Source: Streptomyces broussonetiae (GTDB taxonomy: Bacteria; Actinomycetota; Actinomycetes; Streptomycetales; Streptomycetaceae). From it: a stretch of 64,000 nt of DNA. Positions 43,371 through 52,080 of the stretch are shown piece by piece (position 1 is the stretch's first letter; the number at the start of each line of letters is the position of its first letter). Both the position numbers and the translations under genes were made by a program. Under the pieces are notes generated by a model that was given only the letters and a program-made list of their open reading frames with translations, was not told where the DNA came from and ran no database searches. The stretch is from NCBI RefSeq assembly GCF_009796285.1, contig NZ_CP047020.1:9486001-9550000 (forward strand), given 5' to 3'.

Positions 43371-43401
43371 TTGACTCTCCCGTGGAGGGAGACATGAAAG
43401 T
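43371..43401 (+). promoter_or_regulatory. MerR-type promoter with dyad in long spacer
   Basis: A TTGACT -35 hexamer is followed immediately by the dyad TCTCCC-GTGGA-GGGAGA, and about 19 bp after the -35 element by a -10-like GAAAGT just before the MerR gene. Dyads placed between -35 and -10 with an overlong spacer are the hallmark of MerR-controlled promoters. The start codon lies 7 nt after the putative -10, so the transcript would be leaderless. Confidence 0.6.
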
Positions 43402-43407
43402 AGGGCC

Positions 43408-44346
43408 ATGGACGGCGACACCCTCTACTCGATCGGCAAACTGGCCCGGCGTACGGGGCTGACGGTCAAGAAAATCCGGTTCTATTCCGACCGCGGAATC
43501 GTGGCGCCGGCCCATCGCACCCCCGCCGGATGCCGCCATTACGGTCAGGACGCCATCGCTCGCCTCGCCCTCGTCCGAACGCTGCGCGAGCTGGGCGTCG
43601 GCCTCGACGTGATCCGGCACGTCACTGATCAGGAACTCACGCTGAACCAGGTCGTAGCGGAGCACACCGCAGCCCTGGACGTACAGATCAAGACCTTGCG
43701 CCTGCGGCAGGCCGTGCTGGCCGCTGCGGCCAGACGCGAGCCCACTTTCGAGGAGATGGAGCGCATGCACCAGCTCGCCATGCTGTCAGAAGCCGAGAGG
43801 CGCCGCTTGACCGACGAATTCCTCGACACTGTCTTCGACGGCCACCACAGTGAGGCAGGCCACGGCGCGATCCGGCGTTCCATGACACCCGAGCTACCCG
43901 ACAGCCCTACACAGGAACAGATCGAAGCATGGGTGGAGTTGGCCGAGCTGTCCCTGGACGCAGGTTTCCGTGCCAGTCTGCGGAGCTTGGTCGAGGCCCA
44001 TATGGCCGATCTGCCTGACGGCGCCGCCACGCCGCCACGCCCGGATGTCGTCGCCGTCACCCGCGATCTTGTGGAAACTGCCGTGTCAACCGGCATCAGC
44101 CCCGACTCACCGGAAGCCGATGCCGTGGTCGCGACGCTCACCGCAGGGTGTGCGCTCGCCGTCGGGTGTCCCGACGACGCCCTGCTGCAGGACTGGCTGT
44201 TGCAACGCCTGAAGGCCGCGATCGATACACGCAGAGACCGGTACCTCGCCCTGCTCGCCGTGATCAACGGCTGGCCGGCCCCGGAATCCCTGGAGCCGGT
44301 GATCGACTGGTCCGTCAAGGCTCTGACGATACGAACGGCCCGATGA
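43408..44346 (+). CDS. MerR-family regulator with long effector domain
   Basis: A 312-residue activator. Residues 1-75 form the MerR winged helix (LYSIGKLARRTGLTVKKIRF, YSDRGIVAPAHRTPAGCRHY, VRTLRELGVGLDVIRHV). A coiled coil follows (EHTAALDVQIKTLRLRQAVL). The C-terminal 190 residues, mainly helical, resemble the TipAS-like or generic effector-binding part of multidrug-sensing MerR proteins in size only. It likely controls its own promoter through the dyad at 43376-43392 and perhaps the divergent methyltransferase. Confidence 0.88.
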   Translation: MDGDTLYSIGKLARRTGLTVKKIRFYSDRGIVAPAHRTPAGCRHYGQDAIARLALVRTLRELGVGLDVIRHVTDQELTLNQVVAEHTAALDVQIKTLRLRQAVLAAAARREPTFEEMERMHQLAMLSEAERRRLTDEFLDTVFDGHHSEAGHGAIRRSMTPELPDSPTQEQIEAWVELAELSLDAGFRASLRSLVEAHMADLPDGAATPPRPDVVAVTRDLVETAVSTGISPDSPEADAVVATLTAGCALAVGCPDDALLQDWLLQRLKAAIDTRRDRYLALLAVINGWPAPESLEPVIDWSVKALTIRTAR

Positions 44347-44420
44347 TGCAGCAGCCGAACCGGCGCGGAGCCTGTGCAGAGGCGCCACCGCCAAACACCG
44401 CGGCCCCCTACCATCGGCCG

Positions 44421-44987
44421 ATGGACGAGATCGTTGCATGCCTCGAGGCAGACGCCGCGGGGAGTCCCGCTCTGGTTCTGCGTCCGTGGAGGGCGGCGGA
44501 CACCACCGAACTCGTCCAGCTGTATCGCGACGGTGCCCTGCGTCGCTGGACGGATTCAGCCATAGACGACGAGGCGAGCGCGGCACGGTGGATTCGAACC
44601 CAGCAACGGGGCTGGGAGGCCGGTGAGCGCTTCGCATTCGCCATCGCAGCGATGGAAGCCGAGGGAGGTACGGGGCAACTGGCGGGGCACGTGGTCCTCA
44701 AGGGCGTTGTCCCAGGCGCCTCATCCGCCGAGGTCGGATACTGGACAGCTGCGTACGCGCGCGGCCGGGGAGTGGCTTCCGGTGCACTGCAGGCGTTGAC
44801 CGACTGGGCCTTCACCACCTTCGCCGGTGATGGCCTGACACGCCTGGAACTCCTGCACCAAGTAGACAACCTGGCATCATGCCGCGTCGCCCAGAAGTGC
44901 CGGTACGAACTGACCAAGTTCCTGGCAGCAGCACCACCCGCATTCCCTCTCGAAGGCCACCTCCATGTGCGCGAACGCGACATCTGA
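44421..44987 (+). CDS. GNAT-family N-acetyltransferase (RimJ/RimL-like)
   Basis: A 188-residue acetyltransferase. LVLRPWRAADTTELVQLYRD (strand 1 and helix 1), AGHVVLKGVVPGASSAEVGY (central strands), the acetyl-CoA loop YARGRGVASGALQALTDWAF and RLELLHQVDNLASCRVAQKC match the Acetyltransf_3 pattern. The substrate could be a ribosomal protein N-terminus or a small molecule such as an antibiotic. ATG 44421 starts directly before the first strand; no clear ribosome site. Intact; it precedes a broken GNAT relic on the same strand. Confidence 0.85.
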   Translation: MDEIVACLEADAAGSPALVLRPWRAADTTELVQLYRDGALRRWTDSAIDDEASAARWIRTQQRGWEAGERFAFAIAAMEAEGGTGQLAGHVVLKGVVPGASSAEVGYWTAAYARGRGVASGALQALTDWAFTTFAGDGLTRLELLHQVDNLASCRVAQKCRYELTKFLAAAPPAFPLEGHLHVRERDI

Positions 44988-45024
44988 CACCGGCCAGGTG
45001 CTGAGACCGGCACAGTTCGCCACT

Positions 45025-45200
45025 GAACTCGGTCCCACCGTCTGGCCACCTGCTCCTATAAAGACCGAACGGCTCGTGCTCCGTGAGTCCGAGGCTCGAG
45101 ACCGTGCGGCGTTCATTGAGCTGTTCGCCTCGCCAGAGGTGTGGGCACCTACATCGGTAGACCTCGAACCCGCGGACCAAGTTCGGGTCCCACAGTCGGT
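45025..45200 (+). pseudogene. GNAT acetyltransferase 5' relic (paralogue of 47892-48431)
   Basis: VWPPAPIKTERLVLRESEAR and DRAAFIELFASPEV correspond almost residue for residue to residues 8 onward of the intact GNAT protein at 47892 (VAWPPALIKTERLVLREPEA, RDRAAFIELLASPEV). A frameshift then gives GTYIGRPRTR against HTYLGGPRPR, after which similarity ends. It is thus a decayed partial duplicate on the other side of IS3 copy B. Positions 45200-45368 hold nothing assignable. Confidence 0.75.
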
Positions 45201-45368
45201 CGGCAGACCCCGGACGGCACCCGACGCGGTCCTCGCGCACAAGGAGTGCTCGTCCCGAGCGATTACTCGGTCTGGGCTCGGGCCTCTTCCACGCTCACGT
45301 TGCTTCCGAGCCAGCGGCCGAATGTGTGCTCGCACGGTTGCCGGTCCGAGGCGTTAGGCTCACGCGGC

Positions 45369-46001
45369 ATGATCTTGCTTAGCGATCCGCGAGTGATCGA
45401 CACCCCGGTGGCGGACTGCGGCGAACCCCTTGCGGAGATCGCCACCGTTCCGGTGATAACGCTGGACCCGCGAGAACAGGACGAGGCCGGGGCATACGGG
45501 CGAGTCAGGGCCAGCGTGCTCGAACGCCTGGGCTCAGCCTCCGAGAGGCTGCCTGCCGGCGTCAGGCTCCTTGTGATTGAGGGCCATCGCAGCCTGGCTG
45601 AACAGGCACGCCGGTTCGCACTGTATGAGGATCGTCTGCGCCTCTCAGGCATCACGGACCCGGCAGAGCTTCTCCGCCAGGCGAGTGCTTTCGTCTCCCC
45701 GGTCGAGGTGGCCCCACATTGCGCCGGCGCGGCCGTGGACCTGACACTCATCGACAGCGATGGCGTGGAACTGGACATGGGCGGCGCGGTGAACGGACAC
45801 CGCACGGGCGATGAGACGTGGTGTCCCTTCGACGCTCCAGGACTGTCGCCAACCGCGCGCGCCAACCGCAACCTCCTCGCCCAATGCCTGAGCGAGCAGG
45901 GCTTCGTCAACTATCCGAGCGAGTGGTGGCACTGGTCATACGGGGACCGGTACTGGGCGCTCATGACCGGTGCCCCCGCTGCCGTATACGGACCGATCTA
46001 A
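45369..46001 (+). CDS. VanX-like D-Ala-D-Ala dipeptidase (peptidase M15D)
   Basis: A 210-residue zinc dipeptidase. Key residues fit the M15D family: GHRS near 72-75, HCAGAAVDLTL with zinc ligands His117 and Asp124, and SEWWHWSYGD with catalytic base Glu185 and third ligand His188. Length and absence of a signal peptide point to a cytoplasmic VanX/DdpX-type enzyme. It hydrolyses D-Ala-D-Ala; in van clusters this removes the vancomycin target precursor, elsewhere it recycles wall dipeptides. No vanH/vanA or van two-component genes are nearby, so glycopeptide resistance cannot be claimed. It lies just inside the right IS3 copy. Confidence 0.88.
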   Translation: MILLSDPRVIDTPVADCGEPLAEIATVPVITLDPREQDEAGAYGRVRASVLERLGSASERLPAGVRLLVIEGHRSLAEQARRFALYEDRLRLSGITDPAELLRQASAFVSPVEVAPHCAGAAVDLTLIDSDGVELDMGGAVNGHRTGDETWCPFDAPGLSPTARANRNLLAQCLSEQGFVNYPSEWWHWSYGDRYWALMTGAPAAVYGPI

Positions 46002-46108
46002 CGCTTACTGAGCCACGCCACCACCTGCTCGCCGTCTCTGACATCGTCGGGTGAGACGCCCCGAAATGATCAGATATTGTGGGCGGGTACGACAGGAGCA
46101 CCTCCCGC

Positions 46109-46492
46109 ATGACCAGCACCAAGCCCTCCGGGCAAGATCCCGCGCCAAAGCCGAAGCGCCGCCGTTTCACCCCCGAGTACAAGCTGCGCATCGTCGCCGA
46201 ATACGACGCGGCCCCCACCGGGGACAAAGGCGCGGTCCTGCGCCGGGAGCGGCTGTACCACTCCCACATCATCGAGTGGCGCCAGGCCAGGGACGCCGGC
46301 GCGCTGGAGAGGCTGACCGACCACCGCACCAGCCCCGCACGGCCGAAGAAGCACCCCGCCGAGGCGGAGAACGACAAGCTTCGGCGGCAGGTGGAGCGGC
46401 TGGAGAAGGAGGTCGCGAAGCGGGACGCCGCACTGGAGGTGCTGGGAAAAACACACGCGCTCTTGGAAGCACTCTCCAAGAGCGCGGACTGA
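46109..46492 (+). CDS. IS3-family transposase OrfA (HTH), copy B
   Basis: 127 residues, identical in sequence to OrfA of copy A: helix-turn-helix RRRFTPEYKLRIVAEYDAAP and leucine-zipper ENDKLRRQVERLEKEVAKRD. The -1 slippery GGGAAAAAC lies at 46444-46452. Confidence 0.88.
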   Translation: MTSTKPSGQDPAPKPKRRRFTPEYKLRIVAEYDAAPTGDKGAVLRRERLYHSHIIEWRQARDAGALERLTDHRTSPARPKKHPAEAENDKLRRQVERLEKEVAKRDAALEVLGKTHALLEALSKSAD

Positions 46493-47517
46493 AGGACGCC
46501 CTGGAGCCGCTTCTCCACGAGGCCGTCGATCGCCTGGCCCCGCACGTGGGCATCGTGGCCGCGTGCCGCCTGACCGGCCGTTCCCGAGCCACCCACCACC
46601 GGCGGCTGAACCCCCTCCCGGCCAGGCCCAGAGCCCCACGTCCCGCGCCGGTCAACGCCCTGACACCGGCCGAGCGGCAGGCCGTGCTGGCGTTGATGAA
46701 CCGGCCCGAATACGTGGACCTGCCGCCCGCGCAGATCTACGCACGTGAGCTGGACGAGGGCCGCTACCACTGTTCCGAGCGCACCATGTACCGGATCCTG
46801 AAGGAGGCCGGGCAAGACGGTGAACGCCGCCGTCAGGCCACCCACCCGCCCCGCACGGTCCCCGAGCTCGTGGCCGACGGCCCATCCGAGGTGTGGAGTT
46901 GGGACATCACGCATCTGGCGGGTCCGGCGAAGGGCGTCTGGTTTCACGGGTACGTGATCCTGGACATCTACTCCCGCTACGTTGTCGGCCACACCGTCGA
47001 GGCGGCCGAATCCGCCGCCCGTGCCGAGGAGTTGATCCGTGAGGCGATCGACCGCAACGGCATCGTGCCGCACACCGTGCACGCCGACCGCGGCACCTCG
47101 ATGACCAGCAAGCAAGTCTCCCAGATGCTCCTCGATCTCGGCGTGACCCGCAGCCACTCCAGGCCCAGAGTCAGCAACGACAACCCGTTCAGCGAGAGCC
47201 AGTTCCGCACCACGAAATACCAGCCCGACTACCCAGAACGCTTCGATTCCCTCACCCACGCACGGGAGTGGATGGAGGCGTTCATCTCGCACTACAACCA
47301 CGTCCACCGGCATTCCGGGATCGGCTACCACACCCCCGCCAGTGTCCACTTCGGCACCGCCGAACTCGTCCGCGAGCAACGGGCGGCCACCCTCATCACC
47401 GCCTACGAGCAGCACCCCGAACGCTTCAACAGCCGGCCGGTGCCGCCGAAGATTCCCCAACAGGCGTGGATCAACGACCCCGCCCGACGACGCGAACCAC
47501 AGCAACACAGTTCATAG
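46447..47517 (+). CDS. IS3-family transposase OrfB (DDE), copy B
   Basis: Identical to OrfB of copy A, with the complete DDE triad (WDITHL, HADRGTS, and the Glu in NPFSESQF). Produced as OrfAB fusion by frameshifting; coordinates start at the shift site. Confidence 0.87.
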   Translation, partial: KNTRALGSTLQERGLKDALEPLLHEAVDRLAPHVGIVAACRLTGRSRATHHRRLNPLPARPRAPRPAPVNALTPAERQAVLALMNRPEYVDLPPAQIYARELDEGRYHCSERTMYRILKEAGQDGERRRQATHPPRTVPELVADGPSEVWSWDITHLAGPAKGVWFHGYVILDIYSRYVVGHTVEAAESAARAEELIREAIDRNGIVPHTVHADRGTSMTSKQVSQMLLDLGVTRSHSRPRVSNDNPFSESQFRTTKYQPDYPERFDSLTHAREWMEAFISHYNHVHRHSGIGYHTPASVHFGTAELVREQRAATLITAYEQHPERFNSRPVPPKIPQQAWINDPARRREPQQHSS

Positions 47518-47633
47518 CCGCACATTCGTTTCATTTGACTTGACAGCTACCGTCGTGCTCCTGTGGACTTGGCTCGTTCGGCGGCGGTGGTGGTCTGGAA
47601 ACGATGGACTCGGTGGCTTCGTTCACTTCAAGC

Positions 47634-47664
47634 GGTTCTGGCTCGCGGAAAGCGAGCCAGAACC
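47634..47664. terminator. perfect 13-bp hairpin
   Basis: GGTTCTGGCTCGC pairs exactly with GCGAGCCAGAACC around the loop GGAAA. It lies 85 nt beyond IS3 copy B and 228 nt before the GNAT start, where it would stop transcripts leaving the IS. Confidence 0.65.
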
Positions 47665-47891
47665 CTTCAAGCAGCAGCGTTTATCCATCGGTTTGGGTGG
47701 CGATGGGCGGTCGGCAGGGCCGTGGATGTTCACGAGGAATGACGTCAGATCTCATCCTTAAACCGCAGGGCGGAGAGTACGGGTTGTGGCTCGTTGGAGG
47801 GGACGTGAGAGAAGAAGGACGGGCCCTGGCGGGTGGATTGCCCGGTCCGCCAGTCTTGATCGCTACCGAGCTTGCTGATTGGCTGGCCAGC

Positions 47892-48431
47892 ATGTCTGAT
47901 CTTGGAACCGTCGCCTGGCCACCTGCCCTGATCAAGACTGAGAGGCTCGTGCTCCGTGAGCCCGAGGCTCGGGACCGTGCGGCCTTCATCGAGCTGCTCG
48001 CCTCGCCAGAGGTGCACACCTACCTCGGCGGTCCCCGCCCGCGTGACGAGCTTGAGCGCAAGACGCCTGAGGTGCCCGAGCAGTGGCCCGGCAGCTTCGT
48101 CGTTGAGCTCGGCGGGGCGATGATCGGCCAGATCCTGCTCAGGAGAGCAACCGGGCACCGTCGCCCGGCTGCCGCGGGGAAGGCCGATCTCGGCTACCTT
48201 TTCCTGCCGCGGGCGTGGGGATTCGGGTACGCCGCCGAGGCGTGCGCGGCGGCACTTGGCTGGGTCGCCGGCGCGCTTTCCGGCGAGCCGGTGGTGCTCA
48301 CCACCCAGACCGCCAACGTCGGCTCGATGCGCCTCGCGGCAAAGCTGGGGTTCACCGAGGTAGAGCGGTTCGAGGCATGGGGCGCCGAGCAGTGGCTTGG
48401 CATGTGGTCCCCGGCCACACTGTCCGACTGA
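47892..48431 (+). CDS. GNAT-family N-acetyltransferase
   Basis: A 179-residue acetyltransferase: LIKTERLVLREPEARDRAAF (strand 1/helix 1), SFVVELGGAMIGQILLRRAT, ADLGYLFLPRAWGFGYAAEA with the CoA loop RAWGFGYA, CAAALGWV and TQTANVGSMRLAAKLGFTEV, all in RimJ/RimL-like order. ATG 47892 was chosen because the paralogous relic at 45025 aligns from about here; the frame is open upstream but poor in coding character. The ribosome site is weak. Substrate unknown. Confidence 0.85.
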   Translation: MSDLGTVAWPPALIKTERLVLREPEARDRAAFIELLASPEVHTYLGGPRPRDELERKTPEVPEQWPGSFVVELGGAMIGQILLRRATGHRRPAAAGKADLGYLFLPRAWGFGYAAEACAAALGWVAGALSGEPVVLTTQTANVGSMRLAAKLGFTEVERFEAWGAEQWLGMWSPATLSD

Positions 48432-49289
48432 GGTTGTGCCGGGCGGTGCCCGCATTCACCGGGGCCAACGAACGCAGTTCAAGACAGACAGCCGTCCCGA
48501 CGGTCACAGCCAGTGATGCCCGCGCCAGATTCTTCATCTTGAGTCGACCCTTCGCGTCTCCGCCAGGCGGCCTCGTGCATGCAGGGGTTGGTGCCAAGCC
48601 GAGCCGGGCGTCTATGTCCAGACGGAAGGTGCCGAGGGAAATCGGTTTGCGAGGTCGCAAACCCCTTGCAAGTCAGGCCAGTTGACGGGGACGCCCGCGC
48701 GGCCGGCGAAGGCGCGGACATCAGAGAGGCTCCGGTCGCGGCAGAGCAGGCCGCCTGCCAGGTTTCGCGATTCGAGATGCCGACGCGGAAGGGCTTGCGG
48801 GTGCCAACTCACTGCGGTGGTCGCTACGTTATGGCACGCGAACGACACGCGGCCCAAAAGGGTCTAGTGCCGCATCAGGTGTCTAATATGGCACCAGCTA
48901 CCGATCTCTCGGGATCCTGGCTGATGACTGCTGGCTCATGTCTGACGAACTGACGGACGAACACCGTGACGAACACGGCGAGTTGATGCGGCGCCGGGCC
49001 ACATCAGACCCCGACGGCCGGACAGCCGCCGGGGCAGGGCTCACGCTGGTCAGGCGATCAGGCCGAGGGCGGCCAAGCGCGACGGGTCGGTGAGGATGTC
49101 CGGTCCAGGCCGTCGCGGACTGTGAAGGACATGACGGACAGTGGCCGGCCCTCGGCGAACGACACGGCTCCGGCCGTGCTGGTCCTGGAGGTGGAGGTGG
49201 ACACCGACGGTGTGCGGTTCGGTCCCCGCCGGGGCTTTGCTGGGCCGCGGACGGGCGCCGTCCGATGGTCCGGTCGCTGCGGGGTACTC
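48432..49289. other. region without intact gene
   Basis: About 860 nt. A minus-strand frame from 48539 (MKNLARASLAVTVGTAVCLE) looks like the signal-peptide start of a secreted protein that soon loses sense. Another around 48640-48780 (NLAGGLLCRDRSLSDVRAFA, GRAGVPVNWPDLQGVCDLAN) looks coding but has no start. Both are probably relics. Part of 49080-49289 may belong to the decayed hydrogenase protease. Confidence 0.35.
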
Positions 49290-49465
49290 GGCCGCGTGGG
49301 TTCTCTGAGGAGGTCCAGGCTGTGGATGCCGAGGTCTCGGACGCGCACTTCGGGCAGCAACGGGCGCCGTGTGAGGGGCGGATCACGTCGGAGCCGAAGG
49401 GTGGTGTCCCCGAGGAAGGTGTTGCCGGCGCCGGCGAGCAGCAGCCGGTTGTTCCGGGAACTCAA
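49290..49465 (-). pseudogene. hydrogenase maturation protease (HycI/HyaD-like) relic
   Basis: The frame NRLLLAGAGNTFLGD, a short stretch FGSDVIR in a neighbouring frame, and then LTRRPLLPEVRVRDLGIHSL and DLLRE reconstruct the conserved start of NiFe-hydrogenase maturation endopeptidases (GxGNxFxGDDxFG.V..L, then VRV.D.GI....L). Two compensating frame changes and the lack of the rest make it non-functional. A TTG start at 49465 overlaps the hypX stop (TTGA), the arrangement expected for adjacent genes of one operon. Confidence 0.6.
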
Positions 49466-51186
49466 CCGACGGCTCCCGCCGGCGGCGCCAGGGGGTGGAG
49501 GGAAGCGGTCGGCTTCTTGCGCACGAAGGCCGAGCGCAGGGCGTGGTAGGGGGCCTCGGGGTCGAAGAAGACGGCGTGCATGCGGGCGAGTTCCTCACGC
49601 CGGTAGACCGCGAGCGGCCGTACCTCCTCGGCCGTGCGGTGTGCCGCGGCCTTGGTGGCGATGCGGTGCCGTAGGTCCCCTGCGGCGGCGAGAGCGGTGG
49701 CCAGCCGCTCGACCCCGGTTGCGAACTCGCCCGGCGCGGTGGTCAGGAGCCGGTCCACCAGGTTGAGCCGTGCGGCCGATGTGGCACTCAGGGGCAGGGC
49801 CTCCTGCGTGAGCCGGCGGGCGGTGTCGGCTCCGGCGCGGCGCGGGAGCGTGTACGTCCAGAACTCGGAGCCGTACATGCCCATCCGCCGGTAGTGCGGA
49901 TTGAGCACGGCGCCCTTACGGCACCACACCTGGTCGGCGGCGAGCGCGAGCATGGCGCCTCCGGCGGCGGCGTTACCGGCGAGCGCGGCGACCACCAGCC
50001 GGTCGGTGGTGCGCAGCACGGCCTCGACGAGGTCGTCCATGGCGTTGAGGTTCCGCCAGGACTCCTCAGCGGGGTCGGCGGCCGCTTCGATGACATTCAG
50101 GTGGATGCCGTTGGAGAAGAAGTCACGGTCGGAGCCGAGCACGAGCACGGAGGTGGGGCGGGCTCTTGCGTGTTCGTATGCGGTGAGGAGTCTGCGGCAC
50201 TGGTCGGTGTTCATCGCACCGCCCGGGAAGGAGATGCTCAGGAAGCCGACTTCGCCGCGCTGCCGGTATCGGATGTCGGTCCAGGTGCGGCGGTGCGCGG
50301 GCAGTTCGAACGGGACGGCGGAATCTGCAAGGTCAAGCTGGTGCGGCTCAGCGAAGGAGGCGAGGACGGAGGCGGCGGGGCGCCGAAAGGGTGCCGGGTC
50401 GCCGGAGTCCTTGCGCGGGCGCAGTTCCGGGATCCACACGGCACCGTCGCGGGTGGCGCGACAGACCGCGCCCGCCCGGGTCGCGAGAAGCTCGCCGGGG
50501 CGGCCGCGCAGGCGGTCCTCGGGGTGACCGCCGTGCAGGAACACCTCGCGCCCCATCAGCTCGTCCAGGACGCCCGGCTGCGAGTCGGCGCCGCGCAGCT
50601 TGCCAAGCACGGTCTCGGTGCTGTCGTTCGACCAGTTGATGCGGCGGCGCTCCTGCCGGAAGAAGTCGCGCCGGACGATGTGCAGAGGGGTTTCAGGGGT
50701 GTGGACCTGCGGGCGGGGCCTGTACCCGCCGGCGGTGTACCGGCCCACGGCCAGCAGGACGGCGGTCACGGCGGCGTCGGAGACCTCGTTTCGGTACAGG
50801 TCGCTCTTGCCCACGGGCGCCACGGTGAACGGCTCCGCCGCCCAGATATCCCCGGCGTCCATGGCCGCCTCGGCCTGGAGCACCGTGACACCCCACCGCG
50901 GAGCCTGCTCGGCGATCGCCCAGTCGAGCGCGGAGGGACCACGGTCGCCGGGCGGTCCGGGATGCACGACGAGGCAGGTGTGCTCCCGCCACACGTCCTC
51001 GGGCAGAGCTGTCCTCAGCATCGGAGCGATGATCAGCTCCGGGCGCCGTTCGCGTACGGAGGCCCGGACCGGGGCGTCGCCGTGCGTGGCGAGGACGACG
51101 TCCACTCGGTGACCCCGGTCTGAGAGTTCCGTGTACACCCGCTGGGAGAGGCTGTTGAACGCGCTCACAACGAGCAGAATGTCCAT
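49462..51186 (-). CDS. hypX: HypX, NiFe-hydrogenase maturation enzyme (CO ligand synthesis)
   Basis: A 574-residue two-domain protein. The N-terminal half is a formyl-tetrahydrofolate transferase-like domain (MDILLVVSAFNSLSQRVYTE, then LVVHPGPPGDRGPSALDWAI). The C-terminal half is an enoyl-CoA hydratase/isomerase (crotonase) domain with VAALAGNAAAGGAMLALAAD as the oxyanion hole and LNPHYRRMGMYGSEFWTYTL, a stretch characteristic of HypX. In aerobic hydrogenase producers HypX converts a formyl group to the active-site CO ligand via CoA. Length is normal. ATG 51186 begins the first strand; no strong ribosome site is visible. No hydrogenase subunits or other hyp genes are in the window. Confidence 0.88.
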   Translation of the reverse strand: MDILLVVSAFNSLSQRVYTELSDRGHRVDVVLATHGDAPVRASVRERRPELIIAPMLRTALPEDVWREHTCLVVHPGPPGDRGPSALDWAIAEQAPRWGVTVLQAEAAMDAGDIWAAEPFTVAPVGKSDLYRNEVSDAAVTAVLLAVGRYTAGGYRPRPQVHTPETPLHIVRRDFFRQERRRINWSNDSTETVLGKLRGADSQPGVLDELMGREVFLHGGHPEDRLRGRPGELLATRAGAVCRATRDGAVWIPELRPRKDSGDPAPFRRPAASVLASFAEPHQLDLADSAVPFELPAHRRTWTDIRYRQRGEVGFLSISFPGGAMNTDQCRRLLTAYEHARARPTSVLVLGSDRDFFSNGIHLNVIEAAADPAEESWRNLNAMDDLVEAVLRTTDRLVVAALAGNAAAGGAMLALAADQVWCRKGAVLNPHYRRMGMYGSEFWTYTLPRRAGADTARRLTQEALPLSATSAARLNLVDRLLTTAPGEFATGVERLATALAAAGDLRHRIATKAAAHRTAEEVRPLAVYRREELARMHAVFFDPEAPYHALRSAFVRKKPTASLHPLAPPAGAVG

Positions 51187-51344
51187 GACTGAGCATGTTC
51201 GCGCTTCTCGGGTGTGCCGTGAAGAACCACTACGGCGTTTCGTCTGCCTCGGACGGGGCGCTTCCACGTAGCCGGTCCTGGACCCGCTCGAGGGACCCCG
51301 GCTTTGACCTTCCCCTCGTAGCGTAGAGACCCTGACTGCAGGGG

Positions 51345-52080
51345 AAGTTGAGGGTCAGGCAAGAGGCGGAAGTTCGATGCGGAGTTCCGTGAGGGGCTGT
51401 GCGGATCGTCGCCGAGACCGGCAAGCCGATCGCGCAGGTCGCGCAGGACCTCGGGATCAACGAGACCACGCTGGCGAGCTGGGTGTCGCGGGCTCGAAGG
51501 GCCGGCGGGGCCGTGGCGAGGGGTGAGAGCGAGGAGTTCGCGCGGCTGCGGCGGGAGAACGCGCGGCTGAAGAAGGACAGCAAGGAGCTGGCCATGGAGC
51601 GTGATGTGCTCGAACGCTGCATGGTCTTGTGGGTGAAGTAGCTGTGGCGGACCCGGCGGTGCTCGTCGGGGTGATCAGCGACCAGAAGACCGTGCACAGC
51701 GTTCCGTACCGCACCTCCTGCCGGGCCCTGGGCGTGTCGGAGGCGTGGTTCTGCAAGTGGCGCCGCCGGGCGTCCGAGCCGACGAAACGCGAGACCAGAC
51801 GCGCAGAGCCGGCCGAGCGGATCTGTCACTTCTTCGACCGCTCCGGCCGGACGTACGGCTCGCCGAGGATCACAGTGGACTTGTGGGAGGAGGGCTGGCA
51901 GGTGTCACAGAACACCGTCGCCGAGATCATGGCCGAACTCGGCCTGCAGGGCCGCAAGCCGCCTCGCCGACGCCGCTCGCTCACCCGCCCCGGCAAGCGG
52001 AGCGAATACACAGCGCGGCCGGCGGGAAGCCCCCCGTCGAGTTCGAACGGATCATCCAGGAAGGGGCACCGCCACACCGT
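51345..52080 (+). pseudogene. IS3-family element relic with internal deletion
   Basis: OrfA is broken near its start: KRRKFDAEFREG is followed by a lost G, and the body continues from GTG 51399 (VRIVAETGKPIAQVAQDLGI, ARLKKDSKELAMERDVLERC). OrfB starts well (DQKTVHSVPYRTSCRALGVS, RSGRTYGSPRITVDLWEEGW, AELGLQGRKPPRRRRSLTRP) but jumps from RPGKR to SEYTARP, skipping most of the catalytic domain. The usual C-terminal RIHSAAGGKPPVEFERIIQE then appears in another frame. Inactive. Confidence 0.8.

Larger units (their letters stand above)
46035..47549 (+). mobile_element. IS3-family element, copy B (1515 bp)
   Basis: Same length, orientation, ends and translated products as the copy at 32834-34348, again flanked by CCG on both sides. 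The outer sequences differ, so the two are independent insertions or the arms of a composite transposon. Because no amino acid differs between the copies, the duplication is recent. Confidence 0.88.

Noticed and set aside
45369..46001. Calling the dipeptidase a vancomycin-resistance determinant.
   Set aside because: No VanH, VanA or VanRS genes are nearby and the family includes wall-recycling enzymes.
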